NCBI GenBank assembly: GCA_019009955.1
Contig: CM032233.1
Coordinates: 14,521,001 to 14,585,000 of the forward strand
Length of the DNA stretch: 64,000 nt
Direction: 5' to 3'
DNA from: Riptortus pedestris
Lineage: Eukaryota; Arthropoda; Insecta; Hemiptera; Alydidae
In this document: piece after piece, positions 23,701 through 34,047 of the stretch
Layout of the letters: every line of letters begins with the position of its first letter
How positions within the stretch are numbered: position 1 is the stretch's first letter
The notes under the pieces: generated by a model
Database searches by the model: none
The model's input: only the letters and a program-made list of their open reading frames with translations
What the model was told of the DNA's origin: nothing
Translations under genes and position numbers: made by a program

Positions 23701-24666
23701 TCAGTAGGAAAAGAAACTAGAGATAGGAATTTTAAAGTAATTTGGCTGGGGGGGGCGGGGGTCTGGGTTTCAATTCATTTTGGAAAAGGAATCTTTTGCA
23801 AAAAAGAGTTTGGGAATCCTGCTTTAAAGAGTGACCAACAGGATTCTCTCGACTTTCTGTTGAATATAAGCCATATAGCTCTCTTCTGCAATTTAAATAT
23901 GATTTTTTGTGTTACCTATATACCTCGTAGAGATACGCAACAAACACTGATTTGACTTCGGACTAAATGAGAGGGAAAGCTCAGGAAAAGGCGTTTCTTT
24001 TAAGGGTGTTTAGGGTGTTTAATGAAAAATGTATAGGATACAGACTTATAGCTACAAGGGAAATCTGCAAGAAACTCGAATGCTGGCAACGCATCCTACT
24101 GCAGTAAGGGGAATGGCCCTCAGAGAAAACCCGACACGATGAGAGGTAAACCAGGTCCACTCGTGACTAGAAAGTGCAATTGATGAGAATAAATCCAAGT
24201 TCAAGATATTTTACAGTTCTACCAAAAAGAAAGCTAGTTTTGCACGATTTTATTAAAAAATTGTGCAGAAAGAGTTTCGGAAGCCGTCTTACAGGCTGAA
24301 AGAAATATATTTAATTTTTCTTCTGGAATAAAAACCAATTTTAAAAATATATTTTTTATGTCCATCATTCGAAACGCTCATGGAAATAAAGACTAATTAC
24401 TTTTGTTATTAAAATAAGCTACAGTTTGAAAAATAAATTTTATTTTGTGGTAAAAAAAAAAACACTGCTGAGAAAACATTTTTACAATGAAATGTGAAAT
24501 CCATACGTGAAAATCTATTTTATGAATTTCAGCTACTATTTCATGTAATGGGGTCAAGAGTTTTTGAGTGTAGTCTGCACAACTCGAAAAAAGTAATTTC
24601 AATAAAAACAGGTTTCAAACTCAGAGTCGCTTTTGGGAAATTTAAATTTTTTATTGCTCTGCTCTG

Positions 24667-24921
24667 CTAACATGATACAAACGGCCTTCCTTTCGCGCTA
24701 ATGGAATTTCTTATGCTGAATCTTCCAGGGAGACTCCGAATACTTGTAGTGATCTGTGTCAACATCGAGGCAGTAGTTGTAGCAGATCGGTCCATTAATT
24801 GCTGTATCAATAATAGCTCCAGGAAATCGATTTTGGAGCAATTATCACCCAAATCAAAGCTTTGAAATTTGTATGTATACAACATGAACGGAATACACGA
24901 GCCTATGACTCGTCTAACCAT
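24667..24921 (-). pseudogene. Unrecognised eroded coding fragment
   Basis: Two minus-strand frames overlap here. One reads FPGAIIDTAINGPICYNYCL followed by DVDTDHYKYSESPWKIQHKK and a stop; the other supplies upstream SFDLGDNCSKIDF. A single frameshift would join them. The composition (aromatic and cysteine residues, little low complexity) looks more like real protein than chance, but I do not recognise the family. Transposon or host pseudogene are both possible. Confidence 0.3.
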
Positions 24922-25808
24922 CTAAAATATCAAAGTGAAACCCCAAGAGTTTGCAACTATTTCACTGGGTAGCTAAGGGAAGTGGTCTAAACATACTTCG
25001 GGACGTAAAGGTCATTTAACGGTGTTATTTTCAATGAGCAATTAAACACTAGCCCAGATACGATATTCAGTCCACTGAAATTGTTTAAAGAGAAGACGCC
25101 ACCACTTACGGGCACACATGCGAATGCCAGCAGACAAAGCGACTAAGAATTTAGCTCCATTTTGCCAATTTGAGAATCTCAACTTGCTATGGTACATGCC
25201 TGAACCTGGAATAGCTCAAACCTTGTTTGTAATAAGACCAGTAACTCACAAATAGTTTGCCTACGCACCCTATGTGCTCATTATGTAACAACCCTAACCT
25301 GACTAAAACATTAACATGAAAATACGAAAATGGAGGCGTGGAAAAGCAATAAGGAAACTACTTCGAACAACTTTGGACAGGCTTGAGGATAGTGCTTTAA
25401 ACATTCATTAGTGTTTTGGGTCTAACCACATAAAGTACCAACAGAAAAATCAAAATGAATAAATCTTTATCGAAGCAATTTCAAAAAAGTTGGCATGAGT
25501 AGGTTACGACACTTATCGAGAAATGAAACTTTCCCTTCAATTACAGACCTTGAAGGTAAAAGGGTGGAAGGTCATGAGATATGGATCTGTTGAACTTCCG
25601 CCATATTATATACAGCGATGATTCCCAAAGTGGTCTATATGGACCCTCCATATCGATGACGACCTCCAAGGGGAGCAAAAAAAATAAGGGGTCTGTGGGG
25701 TGTAAAATGGGTCGACCTCATTTCAGTAGGTAATTTTATTTTAATTGAAAGAATACAATTTTAAATTAAATAATTTGCATTCTTGATTATATGATTTGTA
25801 AACACACT
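24922..25808. other. Intron stretch, nothing recognised
   Basis: No domain-like frame, repeat end or RNA gene was seen. Confidence 0.4.
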
Positions 25809-25816
25809 TATGCTCT

Positions 25817-26063
25817 GGGGCTCGGGTTGGCCGTGCGAGTTAGGGCGTTGGTCTTAATCTCTCATGGCATACCTAGAGTGGCGGGTTCGAATCCCGCACT
25901 GGGCAGTGGTAATTTGTTTAATGACGGACTCATTGAATAAACTCCTTAGTCCCACCCTGGCTAGAAAAGGGTGGTAACCTGTAGATAGCCCGTCCCGATT
26001 AGCCTAGTAGCATAAAGTGGACGTAAAATAAAAAAAATAGAAAGAAAAAAGAAAAAAAAAACG
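25817..26063 (+). mobile_element. tRNA-derived SINE
   Basis: The head looks like a tRNA with long variable arm: GGCTCGGGTTGGCCGTGCGA, then box B GGTTCGAATCC at about 25883 and CCCGCACTGGGCA. The body is shared with four other copies (TCCCACCCTGGCTAGAAAAG, GGGTGGTAACCTGTAGAT) and the tail is A-rich. TATGCTCT flanks both sides (25809-25816 and 26064-26071), as expected for retroposition. Not a functional tRNA gene: the acceptor arms do not pair. Confidence 0.8.
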
Positions 26064-26740
26064 TATGCTCTCAATTTTCTCACCGTCTTCATGTCTAGTG
26101 GGAAAAGTTTTAAGCGCGGTTGCCAATGCCCTAGAAAAAAAAATGGAAGAAAACTGGACATCATTAACCGAGGAGGAGATTTAAGATTAAACCTAATTGA
26201 TCCCAGGTATTGGAAATCTATTTTCGGAGCACCAGGTTCATCCCTCCCACTAATAAGCGTTTATTTTTACTTATTGATTTTCTGTAATACATAAGTGCTA
26301 AATATTATTTTAGTTTGTTTTAATTTCGGTTTCATCAATAAATGCATAAAAATTAATTTGTGTTTTTATTGGGTTTTTTTCTTCTACACAACAGTTAGAC
26401 ATCAGTAAAACACATTTGAAGTTGATGAATTTCCAAAAATGCAATATTAGCTAAGCAGGGGTCCAGTCAAAACTGAAAAACATGGCAAGTGGTCTATGAG
26501 ACAAAAAAGGTTGGGGGCTTTTGATATCCATGGTCCACCACTGATGATTAAATGAAGTAATTGGTTGTTGAAAAAAAAATTGTCTAATATTTTCATACCA
26601 AAGAATTAAATGTACAAGAATAGCCATTGTGGATACAATGCGATGAAACATTATTTTCTGAAAACTACGTCTGCCAAATGACCTCCATTACAGTTGAAAT
26701 GATTAAAAACATTTTCGCACAAAAGATTACCGATTGTTAA

Positions 26741-27055
26741 GTGAATAATAAAACACTTTTCCAGCAATGTTGGTCTAGAAGGCATACGACAAGAATTTCA
26801 ATTAATGCTTTGTTTCCGGGTAGAGTCTTTTCTCGTAACGACAATATCGTTTGGCCAGATTCAACTGTTTGCGATTTCTTTCTATGGAGATACCAGAAAA
26901 CAAATGTTTCTCAATCAGATCCACCCATAACAATTGAAGCCCTCAAACAAATAATTGTGGACGAGATTGTAGCAATACCTGTCAAAATGCAGCTAGAGGT
27001 CTTGCGAAACTTCCAGGGCCAAGCTACAAGAATGCATTTACTGCAATGGAGCTTT
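26741..27055 (+). pseudogene. Transposase C-terminal remnant (mariner/Tc1-like group)
   Basis: The frame reads ALFPGRVFSRNDNIVWPDST, then VCDFFLWRYQKTNVSQSDPP and IEALKQIIVDEIVAIPVKM. Insect transposases of the DDE/D Tc1-mariner type show FPGR..SR.GD..WP.RSPDLTPCDFFLWGYLK..V followed by I..LK..I..EI..IP. Here the segment with the catalytic aspartate (SPDL) is reduced to ST, and everything upstream is missing. Inactive. The last residues run into the HINE. Confidence 0.65.
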
Positions 27056-27152
27056 TTAGCAGATTTCCCTTAAGGGAAATCAGCTATTGAGGTCGTACTC
27101 ATGACGCGATTTTCAAAAATTTTCTTCAAATGTCCATCGATCCTACCTATCC

Positions 27153-27185
<33 letters not shown>

Positions 27186-27206
27186 GAACGGATCTCTTTT
27201 TCGTCA

Positions 27207-27262
<56 letters not shown>

Positions 27263-27688
27263 CTGTTAACGCTCTAGCGGTCGCAATTTTTATTTGATCG
27301 TTACCAAACTCGATATTTAAACGTTTTATGCAAAAAGACAGATCAAGTTCGTTAATGGCTGAAATCGGACCAGTGGGAGGGGGGGATTTTCGAAAATTCG
27401 AAATATCTCCGTTACCATACGTCGGATCACAAAAGTGTATAGAACCAATCTTATTGTAAATTAAATTTACTATAAATATTGTTCTATACATTTATTCTCT
27501 ATCTTGAATATTAACCGAGATATTGGCATTTTTATTAAATTTGGGCCGATAACGTACGACGGAATTTCCCGCCAAAAGCTAGTTCGGCCCTTTGCCGTAA
27601 CTGTTCGGCTCTCGTATGGAGATTTCTCTATTGTATAACATCACGTGGGAAATGTGCTTAGTTTACGCAGCCCCTGCGTGACGGGCTT
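27056..27688 (+). mobile_element. HINE-like element with an inverted core segment
   Basis: Sense copy: TTAGCAGATTTCCCTTAAGG hairpin, TA tract (27155-27181), then ATTTTGAACGGATCTCTTTT in the wrong orientation (27181-27209), a second TA tract (27211-27258), TTTGTCTGTTAACGCTCTAG, core, short-subtype block and GTTTACGCAGCCCCTGCGTG + ACGGGCTT. Confidence 0.88.
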
Positions 27689-27867
27689 TTTTCGTATTGT
27701 ATCCATAATGGTCATTCTTGTACTTTCAATTACTTGGTAAGAAAAGATTAAGAAAGTATTTTTTTACAACAACCAATGACTTTATTTAATCATCCCTTTT
27801 CATTAGCGGACCTTGTATAACTACGATTTGATTGACGTCAGATTTCAACGATATCATTATATACTTA

Positions 27868-28115
27868 TTAAGTTTTCTTCATATTTTATGGCAAGGGTCT
27901 CCAATAAAAAAACATTTTTTCCGGTGCAAACTTTATTGAAACTGCCCTACATGTTTCATGGCTTATTTGTCACCCCTTCAGGGGCTCTCCCTATTAAAAA
28001 AATATATAAAAAATTATAAATAACATTAATTTAACACATCCCTTTATAATTCTTTTGCTATATATTGTATTAGTAGGTACCTACATCTATGATATATTTA
28101 TTAAATTTATTTCCA
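27868..28115 (-). mobile_element. Penelope-like terminal fragment
   Basis: Antisense copy of the 29395-29590 end. Hammerhead-like core at 27986-27944: AGCCCCTGAAGG, GTGAC.., loop AAATAA, GCCAT, GAAAC, ATGTA, GGGC. The hairpin has mismatches, and CTGAAGG replaces CTGAAGA. On the far side lie ATATCATAGATGTAGGTACC and CTACTAATACAATATATAGC, as in 29360-29405. Confidence 0.58.
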
Positions 28116-28411
28116 CGTTTTTTAATTTGGAACAAGTGATATTTTTTTCTGTTTTTTTTTTTTTTTTTTAATTCCACTCTCTATTAATTTGCTTGGGTAA
28201 CTATTTTCTTTAAACAGTAATCTAAGTTTACTTTTTATCTCCTTAAAATATTGTGGGGTGGTTAGAGTAATACTTAATTATTCTTGATGAATTACTCATT
28301 TTGGTAAACCACATGAAACTAATGAAATCGTCCTTGTTTTTTATTAATTCAATGTCTAAAAATCCTATTTTGCCAAGCAGAAAAAAAAAATCATTTATTC
28401 AAATTAAAAAA
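28116..28411. other. Intron stretch, nothing recognised
   Basis: T-rich run (28150-28170) and AT-rich sequence; may include the internal part of the adjoining Penelope-like fragment. Confidence 0.35.
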
Positions 28412-28897
28412 TAATCCGTCACGCAGGGGCTGCGTAAACTAAGTAGATTTCCCACGTGAAGTTTTACAGTAGAGAAATCTGCCCAATAAGAACTGTAGCA
28501 GGAAGGGATCTTCAAACCTATTCACGAGGGACGAATAGTTACGGAAACGGCCGCCAGAGCTCTCGACGGAAAGTCCGGAACATAGCCGAGTCCTGCCGAC
28601 CATACACACAATACAAATGCAAATATCTCGGTTAATATTCAAGATACAGAATAAATGTATAGAACAATATTTATAGTAAATTTAATTTGCAATAAGATTG
28701 ATTTTATACACTTTTTCGATCTGACGCATAATAACGGAGATATTTTGAATTTTCAAAAATCCCCCCTCTAAACTCCCCCTCCCACTGGTCCGATTTCAGC
28801 CATTAACGAACTTGATCTTCCTTTTTACATAAAACGATTAAATTCCGAGTTTGGTAACGATCAAACAAAAATTGCGACCGCTAGAGCGTTAACAGAC

Positions 28898-28952
<55 letters not shown>

Positions 28953-29106
28953 GATATATATATATATATATATAATTTTGAATGGACCTCATTTTCGTCA
29001 TCTCCTGGGTAGGATCGATGGACATTTGAGGAAATTTTCGAAACTCGAGTCATGAGTACGACCTCAATAGGTCAAAAGGTGATTTCCCTTGAGGGAAATT
29101 TGCTAA
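28412..29106 (-). mobile_element. HINE-like element, short subtype, full length
   Basis: Left end AATCCGTCACGCAGGGGCTG, inverted motif with one change, short-subtype block (CGAATAGTTACGGAAACGGC), core, long (TA)n with minor interruptions (28899-28974), ATGGACCTCATTTTCGTCAT and hairpin TTTCCCTTGAGGGAAATT + TGCTAA. Confidence 0.9.
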
Positions 29107-29109
29107 AAC

Positions 29110-29394
29110 GTGGAAATAAGTTTCGAATTTAATCCAAATATTTTTAAATTTATTGACGAATTCTTTTCAGATATAGATGTACGTAATAAGAAAAAAAGAC
29201 GCATTTCCTTAGACAATATAGAAGAAAATAGGCTAATAAAAAAGCAAAAGCTAACAAGCAACGAATTAAAATTAGAAACAAATAAAAACAATAAGAGAAA
29301 GAGGGAAGATGTAGTCGGCCAGATGATAAATCCCCCCAAAAAAGAAGCTTCAACAAACCATAATAAATATATCATAGATCTAGGCACCTACTAA
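29110..29394 (+). CDS. Hypothetical basic protein tail next to a Penelope-like end
   Basis: Open frame of 94 codons; its 5' side is cut by a HINE, so the ATG may not be a start. The product has a hydrophobic N-terminal third, then a lysine-rich region with a nuclear-signal-like KNNKRKRED, and ends KYIIDLGTY. The last segment and stop are also present as DNA in the antisense copies at 19845 and 27868 (ATATCATAGATGTAGGC), so the frame probably belongs to the mobile element. No domain recognised. Confidence 0.35.
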   Translation: MEISFEFNPNIFKFIDEFFSDIDVRNKKKRRISLDNIEENRLIKKQKLTSNELKLETNKNNKRKREDVVGQMINPPKKEASTNHNKYIIDLGTY

Positions 29395-29590
29395 TACAAT
29401 ATATAGCAAAAGAATTATTAAGGGATGTTTTAAATTAATGTTATTAATAATTATTTATATATTTTGTTTAAAAAGGGGTAGCCCCTGAAGAGGTGGCAAA
29501 TAAGCCACGAAACATGTAGGGCAGTTTCAATAAAGTTTGCACGGGAAAAAATGTTTTTTATTGGAGGCCCTTCCCATAAAATAGTAAGAA
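29395..29590 (+). mobile_element. Penelope-like terminal repeat with hammerhead-like core
   Basis: Best preserved copy of the family. At 29480-29522: AGCCC, CTGAAGA, one extra G, hairpin GTGGC/GCCAC with loop AAATAA, GAAAC, ATGTA, GGGC. AGCCC and GGGC can form the outer stem and GTA is a permitted cleavage triplet. Then TTCAATAAAGTTTGCAC and TTTTTTATTGGAGGCCC to TAGTAAGAAGAATG. The match to Penelope-type ends is structural; reverse transcriptase sequence is absent. Confidence 0.6.
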
Positions 29591-29929
29591 GAATGAGAAT
29601 TATTAAGTTTTATTTTTAATACCTCAAAATATTTATTAAAAATATAAATATACAGGATTCTATAGTCTTACGCCTAAACTAATTAAGCGACGGATACCCC
29701 CGTCCTTCTCTTGTGTAAAATGCAAGACTGTGAAGCTTCTAGATAGTGTTGGTAGAAATTGAAGAGTGTAAAAGTAAGAAGCTAGGTGTAATCCTAGAGC
29801 CGCCCTCTTCTTCTCCATCTTTATATTAATTATGTTTTCTTTTTATTCTCCCTCTCATGCTTATGTAAAATTTTCAACGACATTTTTAAAATTAACTGAA
29901 TCAAGTTCAATGACCTGTAGTATGCTCCA

Positions 29930-29980
<51 letters not shown>

Positions 29981-30189
29981 TAATACTGACATTTAAAATT
30001 ATTTTTACTACTATCCTCTAGAAACTAAAAATAACATCTGTTCACCCAAAACCTTTCTAAACAAAACCTCATAAATCCAGTCTATTCAAATTGAATGAAA
30101 TGCATACAATTTTTAAAACGGTTTACCACGGTTCACCATATTATCAAATACAGTGTGTATATGATTAAAATATGAAAGATATTAAATTA
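29591..30189. other. Intron stretch with a TA microsatellite
   Basis: (TA)n at 29934-29977. No domain-like frame or repeat end recognised elsewhere. Confidence 0.45.
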
Positions 30190-31001
30190 AAGTATTTATT
30201 CAGCTGAACTACACGCTATACTCCTATCTCTAGAAAACCTCCAAAATGTTCAAAATCGCCAAATAATTTTATTTTCGGACTCTCTAAGTTCTTTACTCTC
30301 TTTAAAAAACATATATTCCACTCATCCTATTATAACAAACATTTTTGAACACATTCATAATCAACATTGGTGTGGCTACCAGGACATCAGAATATTGGAC
30401 GAAGCACTGAAGTTGACATGCTCGCAAAACTAACGACAAAAACACCAATACCGACATTAAAAAAATAACTTCGGACGACCTACAAAACTTCATTAAGACT
30501 AACATACTCCAAGAATGGCAACAGGACTGGTTACTAACAGACAACAAACTGAGACAAATTAAAACTACAGTTAAGACATGGAGTGACAAATTTGAAGTAT
30601 TTACACGGAGAGATGAAGTAGTCCTTACGAGACTCCGTATAGGTCATTCTTTCCTTACCCATGGTTACCTATTTGAAAAGAAAAGAATGCCTAACTGCAA
30701 TGTGCGTAATGCTCCGCTTACAATAAAACACATACTAACAGACTGCAAGAGACGTGACCATCTTAAGATCCCTCATGTCTTACACGACTTACTTACTGAA
30801 GGTAGCCCACACATACCCATAATACTCCAACATTTACATGACATTAACATATACTCACAAATTTAGAATTGTTACATTTTAAAATCCTTTTTAATCCTTC
30901 TTAAATTAAATATTTTAAATTTCAGCTAAACTGTTTTACTATATGTTGATGTGTGTGTATGTGCGTGAGTGAGTGTGTGTGCGTGTTTGCGCGCGTGTGT
31001 T

Positions 31002-31049
<48 letters not shown>

Positions 31050-31063
31050 TGCGCGCGTGTGTT

Positions 31064-31102
<39 letters not shown>

Positions 31103-31690
31103 GCGTGCATGCGTGTGAGTGTGTATGCGTGCGCGCGTGAGTGTGTGTGCATGTTTGTATGTGTGATAAAGTAAGTGAGAGCATATGATTGTAAATATTT
31201 TAGATGTTAGAAATCATCATTTTATTGTACATACTAATTTATATTTATTTGATTTTAGTTTAGTTTTTATCCATTGAAATTATATAATTGTTTACGTAAT
31301 TTTATTAGTCTTTATAGTTTTTAATTATCTAGTTTCCTTACAAGATTTTTTTTTTGTTTTTGAACTTAATGTTTTGTTTTTGTTTATTTATTTTATTTGT
31401 TGTTTTGTGTTTATTGTTGTTTTTCGTTGTTTTGTTATTTGATTGCGTTCTATTATTTAGTTGAGTTTTATTTAGTTGCGTTCCGTTATTTAGTTGTGTT
31501 TTGTTATATTGTTGCGTTCTGTTATTTAGTCGAGTTTTGTTATTTTTTTGCGTTCTTAGTTTGTATTATTTAATTTTTTTTTGTTTCTATTTTCATTTTT
31601 GTATTTTGTTTATATAAATTGTTTTTGTTGTTTTTTATGAGCAATATCGCCTCGCTGCGAACGCTCCAAAATAAAATAAATAAATATTAA
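30190..31690 (+). mobile_element. Non-LTR retrotransposon 3' end (RNase H and C-terminal zinc motif)
   Basis: 30205-30330 translates as AELHAILLSLENLQNVQNRQ, then ILFSDSLSSLLSLKNIYSTH: the RNase H E and D motifs. After a frameshift, EWQQDWLLTDNKLRQIKTTV, then VVLTRLRIGHSFLTHGYLF and CNVRNAPLTIKHILTDC run to a stop at about 30866. The RLRIGH..LTHG..C..C...TIKHIL..C signature belongs to RNase H-bearing LINEs (I/LOA/Jockey group). A GT-rich 3' region follows, ending in AATAAATA repeats at about 31670-31690. Inactive. Confidence 0.8.
30951..31165. repeat. GT-rich microsatellite with duplicated sub-blocks
   Basis: TGTGTG repeats with two near-identical blocks containing GCGTGTTTGCGCGCGTGTGT (30981 and 31043). 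Inside the LINE 3' region. Reading frames here are repeat artefacts. Confidence 0.9.
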
Positions 31691-32015
31691 ATTCATCATT
31701 ATTATAGTGATGTAACATAATGTAAAGATTTAAACATATTACGAATAGCTTTATACGTATAACTTTGTAAAAATTAAGTTATTGAATGTATCCAAAGTAT
31801 AAATTATCAAGAACATTTAAAATGCGATTTATAATTCTAATAAAAACTTATACAAGGACTAAAAAATATTTGCTTCTACTAAATATTTCAAAAATGAAAC
31901 ACACACACACACACACAAACACTCATAGGCAACTTTTAGTTTTGGTTTATACACTATTCTTTGATAATAAAAAATAACAATATAATAAAAGAAGCAGAGC
32001 TTTTTGTCCACACAG
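31691..32015. other. Intron stretch upstream of an exon
   Basis: AT-rich with a short (CA)n at 31899-31916. The end (GTCCACACAG) is the acceptor of the next exon. Confidence 0.45.
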
Positions 32016-32139
32016 TCTTTTGGGAGTGGAAGAGATCTGCGTATGGTTAAAGAAGAGGATGAATTCCAGCTTGAAACTGACTTCCCCTTTTCGGAAACAA
32101 CAGAAGACCCCGACGGTACTGCAGTGATCTTAGGAAAAG
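32016..32139 (+). CDS. ADAMTS-like protein, acidic linker exon
   Basis: 124 bp, acceptor CCACACAG, donor GTATTA, starts in phase 0 and ends one base into a codon that the next exon completes as glycine. It encodes 41 residues rich in acidic side chains (RMVKEEDEFQLETDFPFSET, then EDPDGTAVILGK), with no cysteine. It joins the spacer directly to the first TSP1 repeat. Phase agreement on both sides and codon-like composition support it. Confidence 0.72.
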
Positions 32140-32640
32140 GTATTACAATTTGTTCGTTATTTTTTTTTTTTATAATAGTATAATATTTTTTATAGTAGGA
32201 TAATTATTTGCAAGAAACAATCAAACGGATTCCCTGTTGCGCATATGTAATTCAAAATGGAATTTGGCACCGGTTTTGGGATTCAGGAAGCCGTGGACCT
32301 TCGGACCTAACGATCGGCTAGTTCAACCCCTCATTCTACTACGAACGATGAATGAAGCTTAACTTATCGCTGTTGTATCAGTCTCTATGTCCTCGGATTC
32401 TTTGTTGTCTGTTGTGTGGCAGGTACCTTCTCTTCTTTCTGTGAGAATCCGTTTCCCTTGACTACAAGAAGTCGTATTTTTCTAAGGTGCAACACGCACC
32501 CAGTCATCTGTGCTTATATCATATCAAGGCGGATATTTGGTCAGAATTCCTTTAGATCTTGTTCTTTTACCTTTTGTTTCTCTCACCCTTCAGTGCCTTT
32601 TCCCTCAGGGTAAGTGCTACAGAGGTAAGACTGATTTATT
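32140..32640. other. Intron stretch, nothing recognised
   Basis: The region 32400-32640 is relatively GC-rich and holds overlapping short frames (for example FCENPFPLTTRSRIFLRC), but no family or splice-consistent exon is evident. Confidence 0.4.
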
Positions 32641-32660
32641 GCCAGATTTTTTATTATATA

Positions 32661-32712
<52 letters not shown>

Positions 32713-32727
32713 TATGTTTACGAAGAC

Positions 32728-33356
32728 ATAGTGAGACATATACGCCGCCGAATCCAAAACAAATGGCAATCAGAATGGATGGAAGTAAAGAACCACCTCC
32801 GCAGTATCAATAGTACAATTAAGAAGTGGCCATTGAGCCATAGGATTACTAGACGGGAGGAAGTAGTTCTTGCCAGACTCAGGATCGGCCACACATACCT
32901 GACACATAGACACTTAATGACAAGGACTGATAACCCTATTTGCAAATATTGAAATAAACACCTAACGATAAAACACATACTGACAGACTGCATCCAACGA
33001 AAAAACCTTCAAATACCCCACGATATAACAGAACTACTAACTGGCAGCAGCCAATCTATTACACAAATACTAACATGTCTAAAAAATATAAACAGTTACA
33101 AGAACATATAGAATAAATACAATAGGTCTACAACATACTTAGGAAGGTTTAAAAGGGATAACTTTTATTATATTCAAATAGGCAAAGCACGGATACAAGA
33201 AGAACTCAGATATTAAAGAAATATTTTTCATACTCTATAAATAACGTACAACATCCAGGTTTTTACATGAAGAGATAAATAGGGATAAATTCTAACTACC
33301 CCTAAAGAGAGATGTTGCCAATCACCTTCGATGTGGGGCATTAACCAAATAAATAA
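32728..33356 (+). mobile_element. Non-LTR retrotransposon C-terminus and 3' UTR
   Basis: Translation: RIQNKWQSEWMEVKNHLRSI, then REEVVLARLRIGHTYLTHRH, CKY, a stop, and LTIKHILTDCIQRKNLQIPH to a stop near 33110. Same protein segment as in 30190-31690 but a different copy, interrupted by one stop codon. The 3' region ends CCAAATAAATAAATA at about 33340-33356. It is preceded by a (TA)n tract at 32661-32704. Confidence 0.8.
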
Positions 33357-33945
33357 ATATTATAAACGCATTTGTGCCTAGTCCATTTTTGGCTTATTTG
33401 AGCTCACCAGAGCCTATCATATTTTTTTTCCTTTTTTATTTTTTTCTGTAATCGTTGAATAATGGTAACATTGCTAAACTGAAATGAGTGAAGAAACTGA
33501 AACATTTTGCAATAGAGTGAAGAAAGTAATCACTTTCTTCACAAGTGAAGAAAGTGAATTGCCTTCTTAATTAGTAATAGTATAAATTAAAAAATAATTT
33601 GAAGTTGGAAATTAAATGCTTTTAAATGTTTCTTAACATTGTAAGAATTTATTTTAACAAAATAAATTGAAATGTGAATGAATTATTGGTGGAAATAATC
33701 AATATATTTTAAAATTTAAATATAATAATAATTACCTTCCTTGTTTATAACCTGCACTTGTTTATAACTGCACTACTTCACAATCATCACTAGTTGTTTT
33801 ATAACTATGCTTATAACCTTTCACAACCATGCTTATAACCTACCAACAACATACCATAATCTTCAGAACATCCTAATTTTGTTCATATTCTGGTTAGATC
33901 TGATCATGTATTACACGATTACAGAAAAAAATTAATATTACAGTC
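33357..33945. other. Intron stretch with a small palindrome
   Basis: GTGAAGAAAGT..TCACTTTCTTCAC around 33514-33543 can form a hairpin. CTTATAACC recurs several times between 33740 and 33845. Nothing else recognised. Confidence 0.4.
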
Positions 33946-34047
33946 GTGACGAAAGTAGAATTTACAACTCTCGTGAAATTACCACACTCGCTTCGCTCGT
34001 GTGGGTAAACTTTTCACTCGAGTTGTAAAATGATCTACTTTCGTCAC
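33946..34047. mobile_element. Fold-back element of about 100 bp
   Basis: GTGACGAAAGTAGA at the left and TCTACTTTCGTCAC at the right are perfect complements. Further in, TTTACAACTC pairs with GAGTTGTAAA and CCACAC with GTGTGG around TCGCTTCGCTC. Nearly the whole unit folds on itself, which suggests a tiny MITE or a palindromic repeat. No target duplication is evident. Confidence 0.6.

Larger units (their letters stand above)
26543..27796 (+). mobile_element. TIR transposon with about 100-bp inverted repeats, split by a HINE
   Basis: The left terminal repeat 26543-26642 (GATGATTAAATGAAGTAATT onwards) is the inverse of 27693-27793, with AGAATAGCCATTGTGGATAC against its complement. A transposase remnant occupies 26741-27055. 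A HINE (27056-27688) lies between that remnant and the right repeat. Without it the remnant would be about 620 bp. A solo copy of the repeat is at 3283-3402. Confidence 0.65.

Noticed and set aside
25817..25905. tRNA gene
   Set aside because: Box B is intact, but the acceptor ends do not pair, the same head with a conserved body occurs in four more copies, and target duplications flank it: a SINE.
30922..31184. His-Thr and Cys-Val repeat frames
   Set aside because: Produced by a GT/CA microsatellite in the 3' region of a LINE.
32416..32640. Additional exon between 32139 and 37383
   Set aside because: Short frames with some GC content, but the flanking exons already join in frame (G|GG) and no splice-consistent insertion was found.
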